A stretch of DNA of 64,000 bases from a halophilic archaeon (GTDB lineage: Archaea; Halobacteriota; Halobacteria; Halobacteriales; Haladaptataceae): positions 248,001 through 312,000 of the forward strand of contig QNGA01000006.1 in NCBI GenBank assembly GCA_003298465.1, given 5' to 3'. The translations under genes were made by a program, and so were the position numbers. The first letter of the stretch is position 1; each line of letters opens with the position of its first letter. Positions 42,257-51,355 of this stretch are shown here, one piece after another. The notes below the pieces were generated by a model, which was not told the origin of the DNA, made no database searches, and saw only the letters and a program-made list of their open reading frames with translations.

Positions 42257-45200
42257 ATGTCCGAGTACGTTCCGAAGACGCGGCCGACGTATTACACGTC
42301 CGAGCGAGTGGCCGCAGCGCGACGAAACGTCGAGGAGTACGAGTGGGCGGCCAGAAAGCGCGACGAGGCCGTCGAAGCCGCAGCCGAGTTCCTGGAACGG
42401 GGCTTCGACGGCCTCTGGCGGATGGTGACCGGCCAGGCGATACCCCGCTCCGGTTACGCCGGCGACGGCACCCAGGACGACCGCTGGACCCCCGGCGAGG
42501 AGCCCTGGACGGTCACCGACGGCGAGACGGTCCTGCCGACGAACGACTTCGCTGCGTTCCGCGAGAGCGGCCGGGACGACCGCGGATGGTTCGACCCCGG
42601 GTTGGCCGACGACTCGCTGCTCGTCAACGAACGCTCCCCCGAGCGGGGCGAGGACTGGGGCGTCGACGACGGCTTCGGCTGGGAGGACGAGGCCGGCGAC
42701 GTGGCCGACCCAGGGTCGACGATGACCGTCGTCGCCCAGTACAACCACTACTACGTCTGGTACCGCGTCCGCGACGCCGTCGTCGCGCTCCGGGACGCGT
42801 ACCTGTACACCGGCGAGCAGCGGTACGCCCGCGCCGGGACGGTGCTCCTCGACCGCATCGCCGACGCCTACCCCGACCTCGACATCTCGGCGCACGACGG
42901 CGACAAGTTCTGGAACTCCCACGGCGGCACCGGCGACGGGAAGGCCGTCGGCTCCATCTGGGAGACGAACCTCGTCCGGGCGTACGTTTCGGCGTACGAC
43001 GCGTTCTTCCCCGCGATGAACGGCGACGACGAACTCGTCGAGTTCCTCTCGGGGAAAGCCGAGGAGTACCCGGGCCTTCCGTCGAAGGACTCCGTCTCGG
43101 CGATTCGGAAAAACGTCGAAACCCGACTGGTTCGGCGGGTGCTCCCCGGCGTGAGGCAGGCCCAGATTCGCGGCAATCTCGGTATGCACCACTCCGCGCT
43201 GGCGATGGCGGCGGTGGTGGCAGACGACCCCGAAGGCTACACCGGCGAGGCCCTGTCCTTCCTCTTCGAGTCGGGCGAACTGCGCAACGCGGCGGGCGAA
43301 CCGTGGACGGCCAGCGAAACCGGGTTCGAGGAGGCCAGGGCCCAGGAGTGGCGCGTGACCGGCTGTAACCTCGCCGCCGCGCTGGTCGACCGTCTGGACC
43401 GCGACGGCTACGCCGACGAGGCCGCTCCAAACTACAACTTCATCATCCAGCGCCAGCTGTTGCGCGTCGCGGACATCCTCTCCGTGTACGCCGACGTCGT
43501 CGACGCGGACCTCCCGGTGGACCCGGACCTCTACGCTCATCCCAAACTCCGGCGGGCGACGGGGGCGCACTTTCCGCTGCTCACGCTCGACCGGTACATG
43601 CCCCCTATCGGCGACAGCGGCAAAGCCGGCGAACCGGATCGGGGTATCGACGTCGAGACGGCGCTCCGGGGGTTCCAGCGGTACGGTGACCCGGAGTTCG
43701 CGCGAGCGGCCTACCTGTTGAACGGCGACTCGGCCAATGGGCTGCACGGGGACGTCTTCTCGACGGACGCGGGGTCGCTTCCCGACCGCATCGCCGACGT
43801 CGTCGCCAGCGGCGGCCGCTTCAACTCGGAGAGTCGGATGCTCCCCGGGTACGGGTTCACCGTGCTCCGGGGCGGAACGTCCGGGGCGGCCGGAATCGGC
43901 GAGCGAGGTGGAGGGACCGGAGCCAGCGAGCGGGGCGGAACGGGTGGGACGGCCGGAACGAACGACGACCGGCGAGCGCTGTGGCTGTACTACGGACGCA
44001 ACAGCTTCGAGACGGGGACGAGCCACGCCCACCAGGATTCGCTGAACCTCTCGCTGTACGCTCACGGTCTCTGCCTCGCGCCGGACCTCGGCTATCCCGA
44101 GTTCACGGGCAACTGGCCGAAGGGACGCTTCTGGACCAAAAACACCGTCAGCCACAACACCGTCGTCGTCGACGCGGAACGCCAGCGCCCGCAGTCCGTC
44201 GGCGTTCCCCGCCACTTCGCGGACGCCGACGGATTGTCGCTGACGGACGTCGAAGCCCCTCGCGTCTACCCGCAGACGGACGTCTACCGCCGAACGACGG
44301 CGATGGTGCGGATAGACGAGTCGGACGCCTACGTCGTCGATCTGTTCCGGGTGGCCGGCGGCGAGGACCACGTCTACAGTTTCCACGGCTCCGAGGGGGA
44401 CGTCGCGACGGACGGTCTCGACACGACCGCTCGGGACGGGACCTTCGCCGGGGTGGACGTCCCGCGGCCGGCCGACGAGGAGGTCACCGACTACGACCGC
44501 GCGGTCGGCAGCGGGTTCAACTACCTCACCGACGTCGCGACGGACGATGACCCATCCGGGGCGTTCGAGGTCGAGTGGGATGCGACCGACACTTGGGACG
44601 TCCGGGACGACGACGCTGACGTTCGCCTCACCCTGACGATGCTCGGCGACTACGACGAGGTGACGCTGGCGGACGGTGAACCACCGCGGAACAAGGCGGG
44701 CAACCCCGAGTCGCTCCGCTATCTGCTCTGTCGCAACCACGGCCACGACCCCGACTCGGCGTTCACCGCCGTCCTCGAACCGCACTGCGGGGAGCGCCGT
44801 GTCCGTGACGTCTCGGCGGTGCCGGTGACCCGCCGGGACGACCGCGGCGCGTCTGGGGACGGGCCGCCGAACGGTGAGGGGAAAGACGACGCTCTCCCGG
44901 AGGTCAGGGCCGTTCGCGTGGAACTCGACACGGACCGCGTCGACTATCTCGCGTGGGCGTCGGACCCGGACGCCACCTACGAGGTCGGCGATGCGTTCGC
45001 CTTCAGCGGGTTTTTCGCTCGCTACTCGGAGGTCGACGGTGCGCCCGTGGCCGCCCAGCTCTGTGATGGCGACGAACTCGCCACCGCCGACGGCGCGACG
45101 CTCGTCTCCCGCCCGTCTCGCCACCGGTTTACCGGCCGTCTCGTCGGGTTCACGCGCGACCTCTCGTCGTCGAACGAACTCGTCGTCGACCTCGACGAAG

Positions 45201-45448
45201 CGGTCGACCCCGAGGCGGCCGTCGGCGACTTCCTCTACGTCGACGTTGCTGGCGACGCCAACGGCGTGTATCCGGTAGAATCGGTCGAGCGGCAGGGGGA
45301 GAACCGCGTCGCCTTCGACGTCGGCGGTGCGACGACCGTCGAGGGATTCGTCGACCCGGAGGACCCGGATGCGGGGTACGAGCACGTGGTCGAGACGGGT
45401 GCCCGAGTCCGGTCGCCGGCGTTCGAAACGTGGTCGCCGGAGTCGTAG
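42257..45448 (+). CDS. Heparinase II/III family protein, probable polysaccharide lyase
   Basis: 1063 residues. The N-terminal 500 residues look like the alpha/alpha toroid (QYNHYYVWYRVRDAVVALRD, GNLGMHHSALAMAAVV). The heparinase II/III beta-sandwich follows from about 560: GTSHAHQDSLNLSLYAHG, LAPDLGYPEF, and TVSHNTVVVDAERQ, with the metal/catalytic His and Tyr candidates. The last 150 residues hold extra beta domains. A Gly-rich insert with repeated ERGG and GGTGG interrupts the sandwich start. There is no signal peptide, so it probably splits imported uronic-acid oligosaccharides by beta-elimination. GTG 42242 is an alternative start, favoured by a TATA-like ATTTATGG about 27 bases before it. 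Confidence 0.8.
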   Translation: MSEYVPKTRPTYYTSERVAAARRNVEEYEWAARKRDEAVEAAAEFLERGFDGLWRMVTGQAIPRSGYAGDGTQDDRWTPGEEPWTVTDGETVLPTNDFAAFRESGRDDRGWFDPGLADDSLLVNERSPERGEDWGVDDGFGWEDEAGDVADPGSTMTVVAQYNHYYVWYRVRDAVVALRDAYLYTGEQRYARAGTVLLDRIADAYPDLDISAHDGDKFWNSHGGTGDGKAVGSIWETNLVRAYVSAYDAFFPAMNGDDELVEFLSGKAEEYPGLPSKDSVSAIRKNVETRLVRRVLPGVRQAQIRGNLGMHHSALAMAAVVADDPEGYTGEALSFLFESGELRNAAGEPWTASETGFEEARAQEWRVTGCNLAAALVDRLDRDGYADEAAPNYNFIIQRQLLRVADILSVYADVVDADLPVDPDLYAHPKLRRATGAHFPLLTLDRYMPPIGDSGKAGEPDRGIDVETALRGFQRYGDPEFARAAYLLNGDSANGLHGDVFSTDAGSLPDRIADVVASGGRFNSESRMLPGYGFTVLRGGTSGAAGIGERGGGTGASERGGTGGTAGTNDDRRALWLYYGRNSFETGTSHAHQDSLNLSLYAHGLCLAPDLGYPEFTGNWPKGRFWTKNTVSHNTVVVDAERQRPQSVGVPRHFADADGLSLTDVEAPRVYPQTDVYRRTTAMVRIDESDAYVVDLFRVAGGEDHVYSFHGSEGDVATDGLDTTARDGTFAGVDVPRPADEEVTDYDRAVGSGFNYLTDVATDDDPSGAFEVEWDATDTWDVRDDDADVRLTLTMLGDYDEVTLADGEPPRNKAGNPESLRYLLCRNHGHDPDSAFTAVLEPHCGERRVRDVSAVPVTRRDDRGASGDGPPNGEGKDDALPEVRAVRVELDTDRVDYLAWASDPDATYEVGDAFAFSGFFARYSEVDGAPVAAQLCDGDELATADGATLVSRPSRHRFTGRLVGFTRDLSSSNELVVDLDEAVDPEAAVGDFLYVDVAGDANGVYPVESVERQGENRVAFDVGGATTVEGFVDPEDPDAGYEHVVETGARVRSPAFETWSPES

Positions 45449-45497
45449 ACGACCGCCGTTCGGGAAGAACTAAATCCCGCGTCTCCGAACTGCGCGT

Positions 45498-45716
45498 ATG
45501 AGCGAGTTCAGGGAGACGTTCTGGGCGGTCGCCTGCGAGTTCGACTTCGTCTGGGGGCTCATGTTCGCGCTGAACGTCGTATTTCTCGTGATGCTCGGCT
45601 TCGTGGCGCTCATCGTCGAACCCGGGACGGGGAGCTACTACGTGACCATCCTCTCGGCAGCGGTCGGACTGCCGTTGGCCGTCGCGACCGGCTACATGGT
45701 TCGGAAGTGCGGCTGA
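45498..45716 (+). CDS. Small two-helix membrane protein
   Basis: 72 residues with two hydrophobic helices (VWGLMFALNVVFLVMLGFVA and VTILSAAVGLPLAVATGYM) and the tail VRKCG. TATA-like AACTAAATCCC lies about 27 bases before ATG 45498, implying its own leaderless promoter. It has the same general layout as the small protein ending the importer operon (22445-22675) but no clear sequence match. Its function is unknown. Confidence 0.65.
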   Translation: MSEFRETFWAVACEFDFVWGLMFALNVVFLVMLGFVALIVEPGTGSYYVTILSAAVGLPLAVATGYMVRKCG

Positions 45717-45754
45717 CCCGAAAACATAAGGTCTCCGACGGGCCCTCGTACCGT

Positions 45755-46555
45755 ATGCGATTTTTCGTCGTGACCGACATCGAAGGCGTCGCCGGCATCG
45801 ACTCCTTCGACCGCACTCGCACGCGAGACGAAGCGCAGAAGGCTCCGGCTATGGACCAGCTCGCCCGCGAGGTCGACGCCTGCGTCGCCGGCATCCGAGA
45901 CGTCTATCCCGACGCCGAGGTAACCGTCTGGGACGGCCACGGGTCCGGCGGACTGCGCGAGGACGACGTTCAGGACGCGACGTACGTCGCCGGAGATAGC
46001 CGCCCTTACTTCGACCTCTCGGAGTACGACGTCCAACTGTTCGTCGGCCAGCACGCGATGGCCGGAACGGTCGCCGCGCCACTCCGACACACCTACTCGT
46101 CGCGCTCGGTCGAGTACTACAGGCTGAACGGCACGTTCATCGGCGAGTTCGGCTGCCGAGCGCTCGTCGCCGGCTACCAGGACGTCCCGACCGTCTTCCT
46201 CTCGGGCGACGACAAGGCCTGCCACGAGGCGCAGATGTTCGTCCCGGAAATCGAGACGGTGGCGGTCAAGCGCGGCACCGGCGAGGAGTCGGCCGTCCAC
46301 CGGGACCCGGACGACGCCTGCGCGGCGGTCCGCGACGGCACCGTCCGGGCCGTCGAACGACTGGACGACGTTCCGCCGTACACCGGTCTCGAACCCCCGT
46401 ATGAACTCGACGTTCGACACTACGACCCCGTCCCGCCGGGCGAGGGGTGGTGGGACGAGGACGCCGACCACGTCGAACGCGTCGACGACTGGACCGTCCG
46501 CATCACCGGCGAGAGCGTCGTCGCGCCGCACGACGAGTTCTACCTCGCGTTCTGA
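45755..46555 (+). CDS. M55 family D-aminopeptidase-like protein (DppA-type)
   Basis: 266 residues. The M55 motifs are VTDIEGVAGI (D-x-E-G), VTVWDGHGSGG (DGHG), LFVGQHAMAG and FLSGDDKACHEA. The founding member DppA of Bacillus removes D-amino acids from peptides using zinc. ATG 45755 has AAACATAAGG about 28 bases upstream, confirming a leaderless start over the in-frame ATG at 45707. The 3' end overlaps the facing Gfo/Idh gene by 16 bases. In this island it might release an amino acid linked to a sugar, as in N-glycyl amino-uronic acids, but that is speculation. Confidence 0.8.
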   Translation: MRFFVVTDIEGVAGIDSFDRTRTRDEAQKAPAMDQLAREVDACVAGIRDVYPDAEVTVWDGHGSGGLREDDVQDATYVAGDSRPYFDLSEYDVQLFVGQHAMAGTVAAPLRHTYSSRSVEYYRLNGTFIGEFGCRALVAGYQDVPTVFLSGDDKACHEAQMFVPEIETVAVKRGTGEESAVHRDPDDACAAVRDGTVRAVERLDDVPPYTGLEPPYELDVRHYDPVPPGEGWWDEDADHVERVDDWTVRITGESVVAPHDEFYLAF

Positions 46556-47532
46556 GACGGCGCGACGAGCGTTCCGGTCTCGCTGGAGCGATAAATCGCG
46601 TCGACGACCCGCTGGACGGCCAACCCCTCTTCGACGTCGCTGACGGCCGGCGGTGCGCCGTCCTCCACGGCGTCGACGAACGCCTCGTCCTCGGGCGCGA
46701 GCCAGTCGTGGTCGGCCGTCTCGACGCGGGTGGCGTCGTCGGCGTCGTCGTACACTCGTAGCGTCCCGTTGCCGACGTCGAGGAGAGCACCGCCGTCGCT
46801 ACCGCGGACGGCCACCGACTGGCCCGGGTCGGCGTTCGCCGCCCACGACACGTCGAGGCTGACCGTCGCGCCGTCGCCGCACCGGACGAGCGCCGTCGCC
46901 GAGTCCTCCACCTCGATGTCCTCGCGTTTGGTCCAGGTACGTCCGTACACGCCTTCGATGGCGGGGAAGTCGAGGGCCGCCAGCGCCAGGTCGAGGACGT
47001 GGACGCCGACGTCGACGAGCGCGCCACCGCCGGCGAGGTCCGGGTCGATGAACCACCCGCTCTCGGGCACGCCGTCGCGGCGAACGTATCGGGCCTCTAC
47101 GTGGGTGACGTCGCCGAACTCACCCGACTCGATGCGACCCATCAGCTCCACCACCTCTGCGTAGAATCGCATGGTGAACCCCGTCATGCAGAACCCCTCG
47201 GAGTCGCGAGCGGCCGCGACAACGCGTTCGGCGCTCGCCAGGTCGTGGGCGACCGGTTTCTCCAGCAGGACGTCGAGGCCGGCGTCGAGCGCCGCGACGG
47301 CCGCCTCCTCGTGGAAGGCGTTCGGTAACGTGACGACGACGCCGTCGACGTCTCCGGCATAGAGGTCGGCGTAGTCCTCGTAGACGTCGGCGTCGAAGGT
47401 GTCGGCGAACCGCTCGCGCGCCTCCGGGGCGACGTCGACGCCCGCGACGATGTCTCCGCCCGCGCGTTCCATCCGCTTCGCGTGTTCGGTACCCATCAGT
47501 CCGCACCCGACGATACCAATTCGTGAACCCAT
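46540..47532 (-). CDS. Gfo/Idh/MocA family oxidoreductase
   Basis: 330 residues with a textbook Rossmann loop (IGIVGCGLMGTEHAKR), VAGVDVAPEARERF, VVVTLPNAFHEEA, the catalytic Lys in LLEKPVAHD, GFTMRFYAEV, and GGALVDVGVHVLDLALA with the conserved His. Of the nine family members here it is among the most canonical. TATA-like CTTTTTCTAA lies about 27 bases before ATG 47532. It diverges from the DUF1450/sulfatase pair. Confidence 0.88.
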   Translation of the reverse strand: MGSRIGIVGCGLMGTEHAKRMERAGGDIVAGVDVAPEARERFADTFDADVYEDYADLYAGDVDGVVVTLPNAFHEEAAVAALDAGLDVLLEKPVAHDLASAERVVAAARDSEGFCMTGFTMRFYAEVVELMGRIESGEFGDVTHVEARYVRRDGVPESGWFIDPDLAGGGALVDVGVHVLDLALAALDFPAIEGVYGRTWTKREDIEVEDSATALVRCGDGATVSLDVSWAANADPGQSVAVRGSDGGALLDVGNGTLRVYDDADDATRVETADHDWLAPEDEAFVDAVEDGAPPAVSDVEEGLAVQRVVDAIYRSSETGTLVAPSQNAR

Positions 47533-47612
47533 ATCCCTGGCGAGAACCCGACGTTAGAAAAAGGTTCACCGGTCGGGATAGTTATTAGAGCGCCGACGCC
47601 GTCCCTCCGGGC

Positions 47613-47816
47613 ATGGTCGACTGAATCGAGTACTGCGTTGACAACCTCCCGAACGACTTGCGGGCGGCCCTTCCGGCGGAGTGCGTCGGGTGGCCCTGCC
47701 TGCAGCGTTGCGGACTGTGCTACGACGAACCGTTTCTCGCCGTCGACGGCGAACTCGTTACCGGCGACGACCACGAGGAACTCCTGGCCGACGCGGGAGT
47801 GTCCCCGGACCGATGA
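47613..47816 (+). pseudogene. DUF1450-like Cys-rich small protein with in-frame TGA at codon 4
   Basis: The frame from ATG 47613 reads Met-Val-Asp, then TGA (47622-47624), then IEYCVDNLPNDLRAAL, CVGWPCLQRCGLCYDEPFL, and VDGELVTGDDHEELL, to TGA 47814-47816. This matches DUF1450 (YuzB-like) proteins: an N-terminal EYC, a CxxxCGxC cluster, and an acidic end. TTATTAGA sits 27 bases before the ATG, so a leaderless mRNA would start right there. Only the fourth codon is wrong (TGG to TGA would do it). The final stop overlaps the sulfatase ATG (ATGA), so the pair was built for coupled translation. Start at ATC 47625 is another reading. Confidence 0.6.
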
Positions 47817-49345
47817 ACGTCCTGTTCGTCTCCGTCGACAGCTTGAGTCGCCGCTTCCTCGGCTGTTACGACCTCGACGTGGAGTTCGACGTCGAGACGG
47901 ACAACCTCGACCGGTTCGCCGAACGGGCGGCGGTGTTCGACACCCACTACGCCGGCAGTCTCGCGTGCATGCCGGCGCGCCGCGAGTGGCTGACCGGCAT
48001 GAAAGACTTCCTCTGGCGGCCGTGGGGGCCGGTCGAAGCCTACGACGTAACCCTCCCTCAGGCCGCGCGAGAGAGCGATGTCCTCACGCAACTGGTCACC
48101 GACCACTACCACTACTTCCAGCACGGGTCGAACGGGTACTACGAGGACTTTCACGGCTTCGAGTTCGTTCGCGGTCACGAGTGCGACGCGTGGCGAACTG
48201 CGCCGCGCATCCCCGACGACGAGGCGTTACTCCGGCAGGCGACGGACCCGGACCGATGGACACCGGACGGCCTACAGTACATCAACCGCGCGCAGTACGC
48301 CCGGAACGTCGCCGACTTCGACCAGGACGACGAGACGGAGTTCTTCGCGCCGAAGGTCTTCGACTTCGCGTCGAACTGGCTCCGGGAGAACGCCGACTGG
48401 GACGAGTGGTTCTGCTACGTCGACAGCTTCGACGTCCACGAGCCATTCCACTACCCGGAGCCGTACGCCTCGATGTACACCGACGAGGACCCCTGTGACC
48501 CCGCGCTGACGTTCTGGCCTCACTACGGCCGGATCGACGAGGGCGTGGCGGAGCTTTCAGAGCGGGAACTCGACTTCGTTCGCGCGCAGTTCGCCGGCAA
48601 GGTGACGATGGTCGACCGCTGGTTCGGTCGCGTGCTCGACGCCCTCGACGACACCGGCGCCTGGGACGACACGATGGTCGTCGTCACGGCCGACCATGGC
48701 CACTACCTCGGCGAACACGGCTGGATAGGGAAACCCGCTGCGCCGCTGTACGATGTCCTCGCCCGGACGCCCCTGCTCGTCTGGCATCCCGACGGTGCGC
48801 ACAACGGCGACCGCGTGGACGAGTTGACGACGGCGGTCGACCTGTACGCGACGATACTGGAGGCGCTCGACGCGCCGGTTCCCGACAACGTTCACAGTCG
48901 GAGCATCCTCCCGCTCGTCCGCGGCGAGTGCGACCACCACCGCGACTGGGCGTTGTACGGCTACTGGGGTTCCTCGATGAACGTCACCGACGGCCGGTAC
49001 ACGTACTTCCACCCCTGCGACGAGAGCGTCGACACCGCGCTCTACTCGACCGCGATGATGAACGCGCACGGCGACTTCAAGCCGAAGGAGCCGAAGGGGG
49101 ACGCCGAGGCCGGCGAATTCCTGCCGTACACCGACTGTCCGGTCTGGCGGTTCGAGGGGCCGTCGTACGCCCGCCACGACGACCCGATGCTGTTCGACAC
49201 CGACACCGACCCGCGCCAGGAGACGAACCTCGCAGGTGAGGAGCGGTCCGAAGAGGACGCGATGCGGGAACTGCTGGTCGACGCGCTGCACGAGCTGTCG
49301 GTATCCGAGAACCAGTACGACCGACTGGGACTACCGAAACCCTAG
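47813..49345 (+). CDS. Sulfatase, Cys-type
   Basis: 510 residues. The metal motif is FVSVDSLSRRFLG, the formylglycine site is Cys52-Met-Pro-Ala-Arg56 (C-x-P-x-R), and TADHGHYLGEHGWIGK carries the later metal ligands. HDDPMLFDTDTDPRQETNLA is the usual C-terminal end motif. There is no signal peptide. It overlaps the DUF1450-like frame by four bases and ends 4 bases into the facing FAH gene. Formylglycine formation would need FGE or anSME encoded elsewhere. It differs from the Ser-type sulfatase at 9223-10659, so the two probably remove sulfate from different positions. Confidence 0.88.
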   Translation: MNVLFVSVDSLSRRFLGCYDLDVEFDVETDNLDRFAERAAVFDTHYAGSLACMPARREWLTGMKDFLWRPWGPVEAYDVTLPQAARESDVLTQLVTDHYHYFQHGSNGYYEDFHGFEFVRGHECDAWRTAPRIPDDEALLRQATDPDRWTPDGLQYINRAQYARNVADFDQDDETEFFAPKVFDFASNWLRENADWDEWFCYVDSFDVHEPFHYPEPYASMYTDEDPCDPALTFWPHYGRIDEGVAELSERELDFVRAQFAGKVTMVDRWFGRVLDALDDTGAWDDTMVVVTADHGHYLGEHGWIGKPAAPLYDVLARTPLLVWHPDGAHNGDRVDELTTAVDLYATILEALDAPVPDNVHSRSILPLVRGECDHHRDWALYGYWGSSMNVTDGRYTYFHPCDESVDTALYSTAMMNAHGDFKPKEPKGDAEAGEFLPYTDCPVWRFEGPSYARHDDPMLFDTDTDPRQETNLAGEERSEEDAMRELLVDALHELSVSENQYDRLGLPKP

Positions 49346-50079
49346 CGCGTCGTCACGTGATTTTCGAGCGTGCCGACGCCCTCGAACTCGACCTCGACGG
49401 TGTCGCCCTCGCTCAGCGAGTCCGGGCCGTACGGCGTCCCCGTCGCGATGACGTCGCCGGGTTCGAGCGTGACGAGTTCGGAGATCTCCGCGACGAGCTC
49501 CGGCACGCTGAATATCATCATCTCGGTCGTCGTCTCCTGTTTCACCTCGCCGTTGTGCCGGAGACGAAGCGTCGCGTCTTCGGGCACTTCGTCGGGCGTG
49601 GCGACGACCGGCCCCATCGGGAGCGACCCGTCGAACGCTTTCCCGCGCACCCAGTTTCGCTCCTCCTGCTGGTCGTCGCGGTTGGAGACGTCGTTGACGC
49701 AGGTGTAGCCCACGACGTACTCCATCGCCTCGTCTTCAGAGACGGCGCGACACTGCTCGCCAATGACGACGCCGAATTCCGCCTCGAACTCGACGACGTC
49801 GCGGTCCGGCGGCAGTTCGATGGCGTCGCCGTGCGCGGAGACGCTGTTCGGCCCCTTGAGGAACAGTTCGGGCCGCTCCGGGCGGTCTTCGAACCCGGAC
49901 TCCTCGCGGTGGTCCATGTAGCCGCCGGCCTGACAGACGACCTTCGTCGGTTCGCACGGCGGGAGGACGTCGACCGCCTCGGGGTCGTAGGTCTTCCCGG
50001 CCGCCTCGATGTCGCCACCGGCGGGCCACTCGCCGGTTCGTTCGATACCCGTCGCGTCGCGGAAGCGTATCTTGCGCAT
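49342..50079 (-). CDS. Fumarylacetoacetate hydrolase (FAH) family protein
   Basis: 245 residues. FAH-fold motifs are LFLKGPNSVSAHGDAI, VEFEAEFGVVIG (metal Glu residues), YTCVNDVSNRDDQ (metal Asp), RGKAFDGSLPMGP, and LEPGDVIATGTPYG. Family members cleave or hydrolyse C-C bonds in 2-keto-3-deoxy or related diketo acids, including sugar-derived 2,4-diketo-3-deoxy acids in non-phosphorylated rhamnose, fucose or arabinose routes. Next to a mannonate dehydratase and an enolase-family dehydratase, that role is attractive but unproven. Confidence 0.85.
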   Translation of the reverse strand: MRKIRFRDATGIERTGEWPAGGDIEAAGKTYDPEAVDVLPPCEPTKVVCQAGGYMDHREESGFEDRPERPELFLKGPNSVSAHGDAIELPPDRDVVEFEAEFGVVIGEQCRAVSEDEAMEYVVGYTCVNDVSNRDDQQEERNWVRGKAFDGSLPMGPVVATPDEVPEDATLRLRHNGEVKQETTTEMMIFSVPELVAEISELVTLEPGDVIATGTPYGPDSLSEGDTVEVEFEGVGTLENHVTTR

Positions 50080-50208
50080 GCGGTGGGTCGTTCGCAGGGG
50101 GGCATTACGAAGTTTCGGGTCGAGTGCCCGTCCCTTTTCGGTCTCCGGTCGTACCCGCCCTCGTCGGCTTTGCGTACCACGTCAGCGACCGATGAACAGC
50201 GTCCCGCG

Positions 50209-51186
50209 TCACCTCGCCCCGTACACTGAGTCGATGAGCCCGCGCATGTAGCCGATGGCGAATAGCCGCCCGCGGAACTCGTACCCTGCGGTGTCGTTGG
50301 ACTCGACGCTCGTCGTCGGAACGTGGTCCGGTCGGGCCGGTCCGTCGAAGCCGACGTCCCGGTAGGCCTCCATCGCCGCTACCATGTCTGTCTCGCCGTC
50401 GTCGTGCCACGTCTCGACGAGATGTTCGGCGTCGCCCTCGATGTCGCGATAGTGCACGAAGACGATGTCGTCCCCGAAGTGCCGGATAGCGTCGGGGACG
50501 TCGACACCCATCGCGGCGAAGTTCCCCTGGCAGAAGTTGATACCGTTCGCCTCGCTCGGATAGAGGTCCATCACCCGGTCGTACGCCTCGACGCTAGTAA
50601 TGATGCGGCCGACGCCACGGATGGGACTGAGCGGCGGGTCGTCCGGGTGGAGGGCGAGGCGCACGCCCGCGTCCTCGGCAACGGGGACGACTCGTTCGAG
50701 GAAGTACTCCAGACTGTCCCACAACTCCTCCTCGGTCACCTCCCCGACGTCGGGGACTGGGCCGCGCTGCATCTGGTCGTGGTCGTACGCGGTCGTTCGC
50801 GCACCGCCGCGCGTCGGATACTGGTCGCTGGTGCGCAGCCACCAGAAGTGGGTCATCCAACTGTAACAGAGGACGGGGATGTCGAGGCGACCCATCGTGC
50901 GGACGAACTCGCAGAAGCGGTCTATCTCCTCGTCGCGCCCGTCGAGTCCGAGCCGGGTCACGTCGGTCAGCGGCGTTCCGCCTTCGATGACGCCGACGTC
51001 CAGTCCCACGTGCTCGAAGGCGTTCTTCATGCGGAGCAAGTCGTCGAACTCCCACGGCGTGTCGCCGCGTCGGCCGTTGTCCACCTCGCTCATGTGCGGG
51101 TGGACGACTGCCTGCTCGACGCCGATCTGTGCTGCCAGTTCCCAGCGTTCGTCGCGCTCTGCCGGGAGTGCGACTGCGGTCTTAAT
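50209..51186 (-). CDS. uxuA: D-mannonate dehydratase (UxuA-like), probable ATT start
   Basis: 325 residues if started at ATT 51186; 294 from ATG 51093. Motifs are WEFDDLLRMKNAFEHVGLDV, IPVLCYSWMTHFWWLRTS, VRLALHPDDPP, and NGINFCQGNFAAMG, then FVHYRDIEG, typical of UxuA, which dehydrates D-mannonate to 2-keto-3-deoxygluconate with Mn or Fe. The 31 codons upstream of ATG 51093 are in frame and family-like (TAVALPAERDERWELAAQ, then GVEQAVVHPHM), and no ATG, GTG or TTG exists between them and the upstream stop. ATT-AAG-ACC is therefore the likely beginning. It points to uronate breakdown. Confidence 0.8.
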   Translation of the reverse strand: MKTAVALPAERDERWELAAQIGVEQAVVHPHMSEVDNGRRGDTPWEFDDLLRMKNAFEHVGLDVGVIEGGTPLTDVTRLGLDGRDEEIDRFCEFVRTMGRLDIPVLCYSWMTHFWWLRTSDQYPTRGGARTTAYDHDQMQRGPVPDVGEVTEEELWDSLEYFLERVVPVAEDAGVRLALHPDDPPLSPIRGVGRIITSVEAYDRVMDLYPSEANGINFCQGNFAAMGVDVPDAIRHFGDDIVFVHYRDIEGDAEHLVETWHDDGETDMVAAMEAYRDVGFDGPARPDHVPTTSVESNDTAGYEFRGRLFAIGYMRGLIDSVYGAR

Positions 51187-51355
51187 CGGTGGTCACCGGA
51201 CGAGACGTTGGCCGAGAACGTCTTTATCCTTTCGCCGTGCGCAACCAACTCGCCTTCCCCCTGTCGTGAACCCCTCGGTCGAAGCGTGGCACCGCGACGC
51301 GACCGGTGGACGGTGCGGGAGAAGGATTGAAGTGAACGGCCACGAATTCCCGGTC

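Noticed and set aside
42215..45385. Open frame of over 1000 codons antisense to the heparinase II/III-like gene
   Set aside because: Composition is Val/Arg/Gly-rich with no family motif, and the opposite strand has a clear domain-bearing protein. Long antisense frames are expected at this GC content and codon use.
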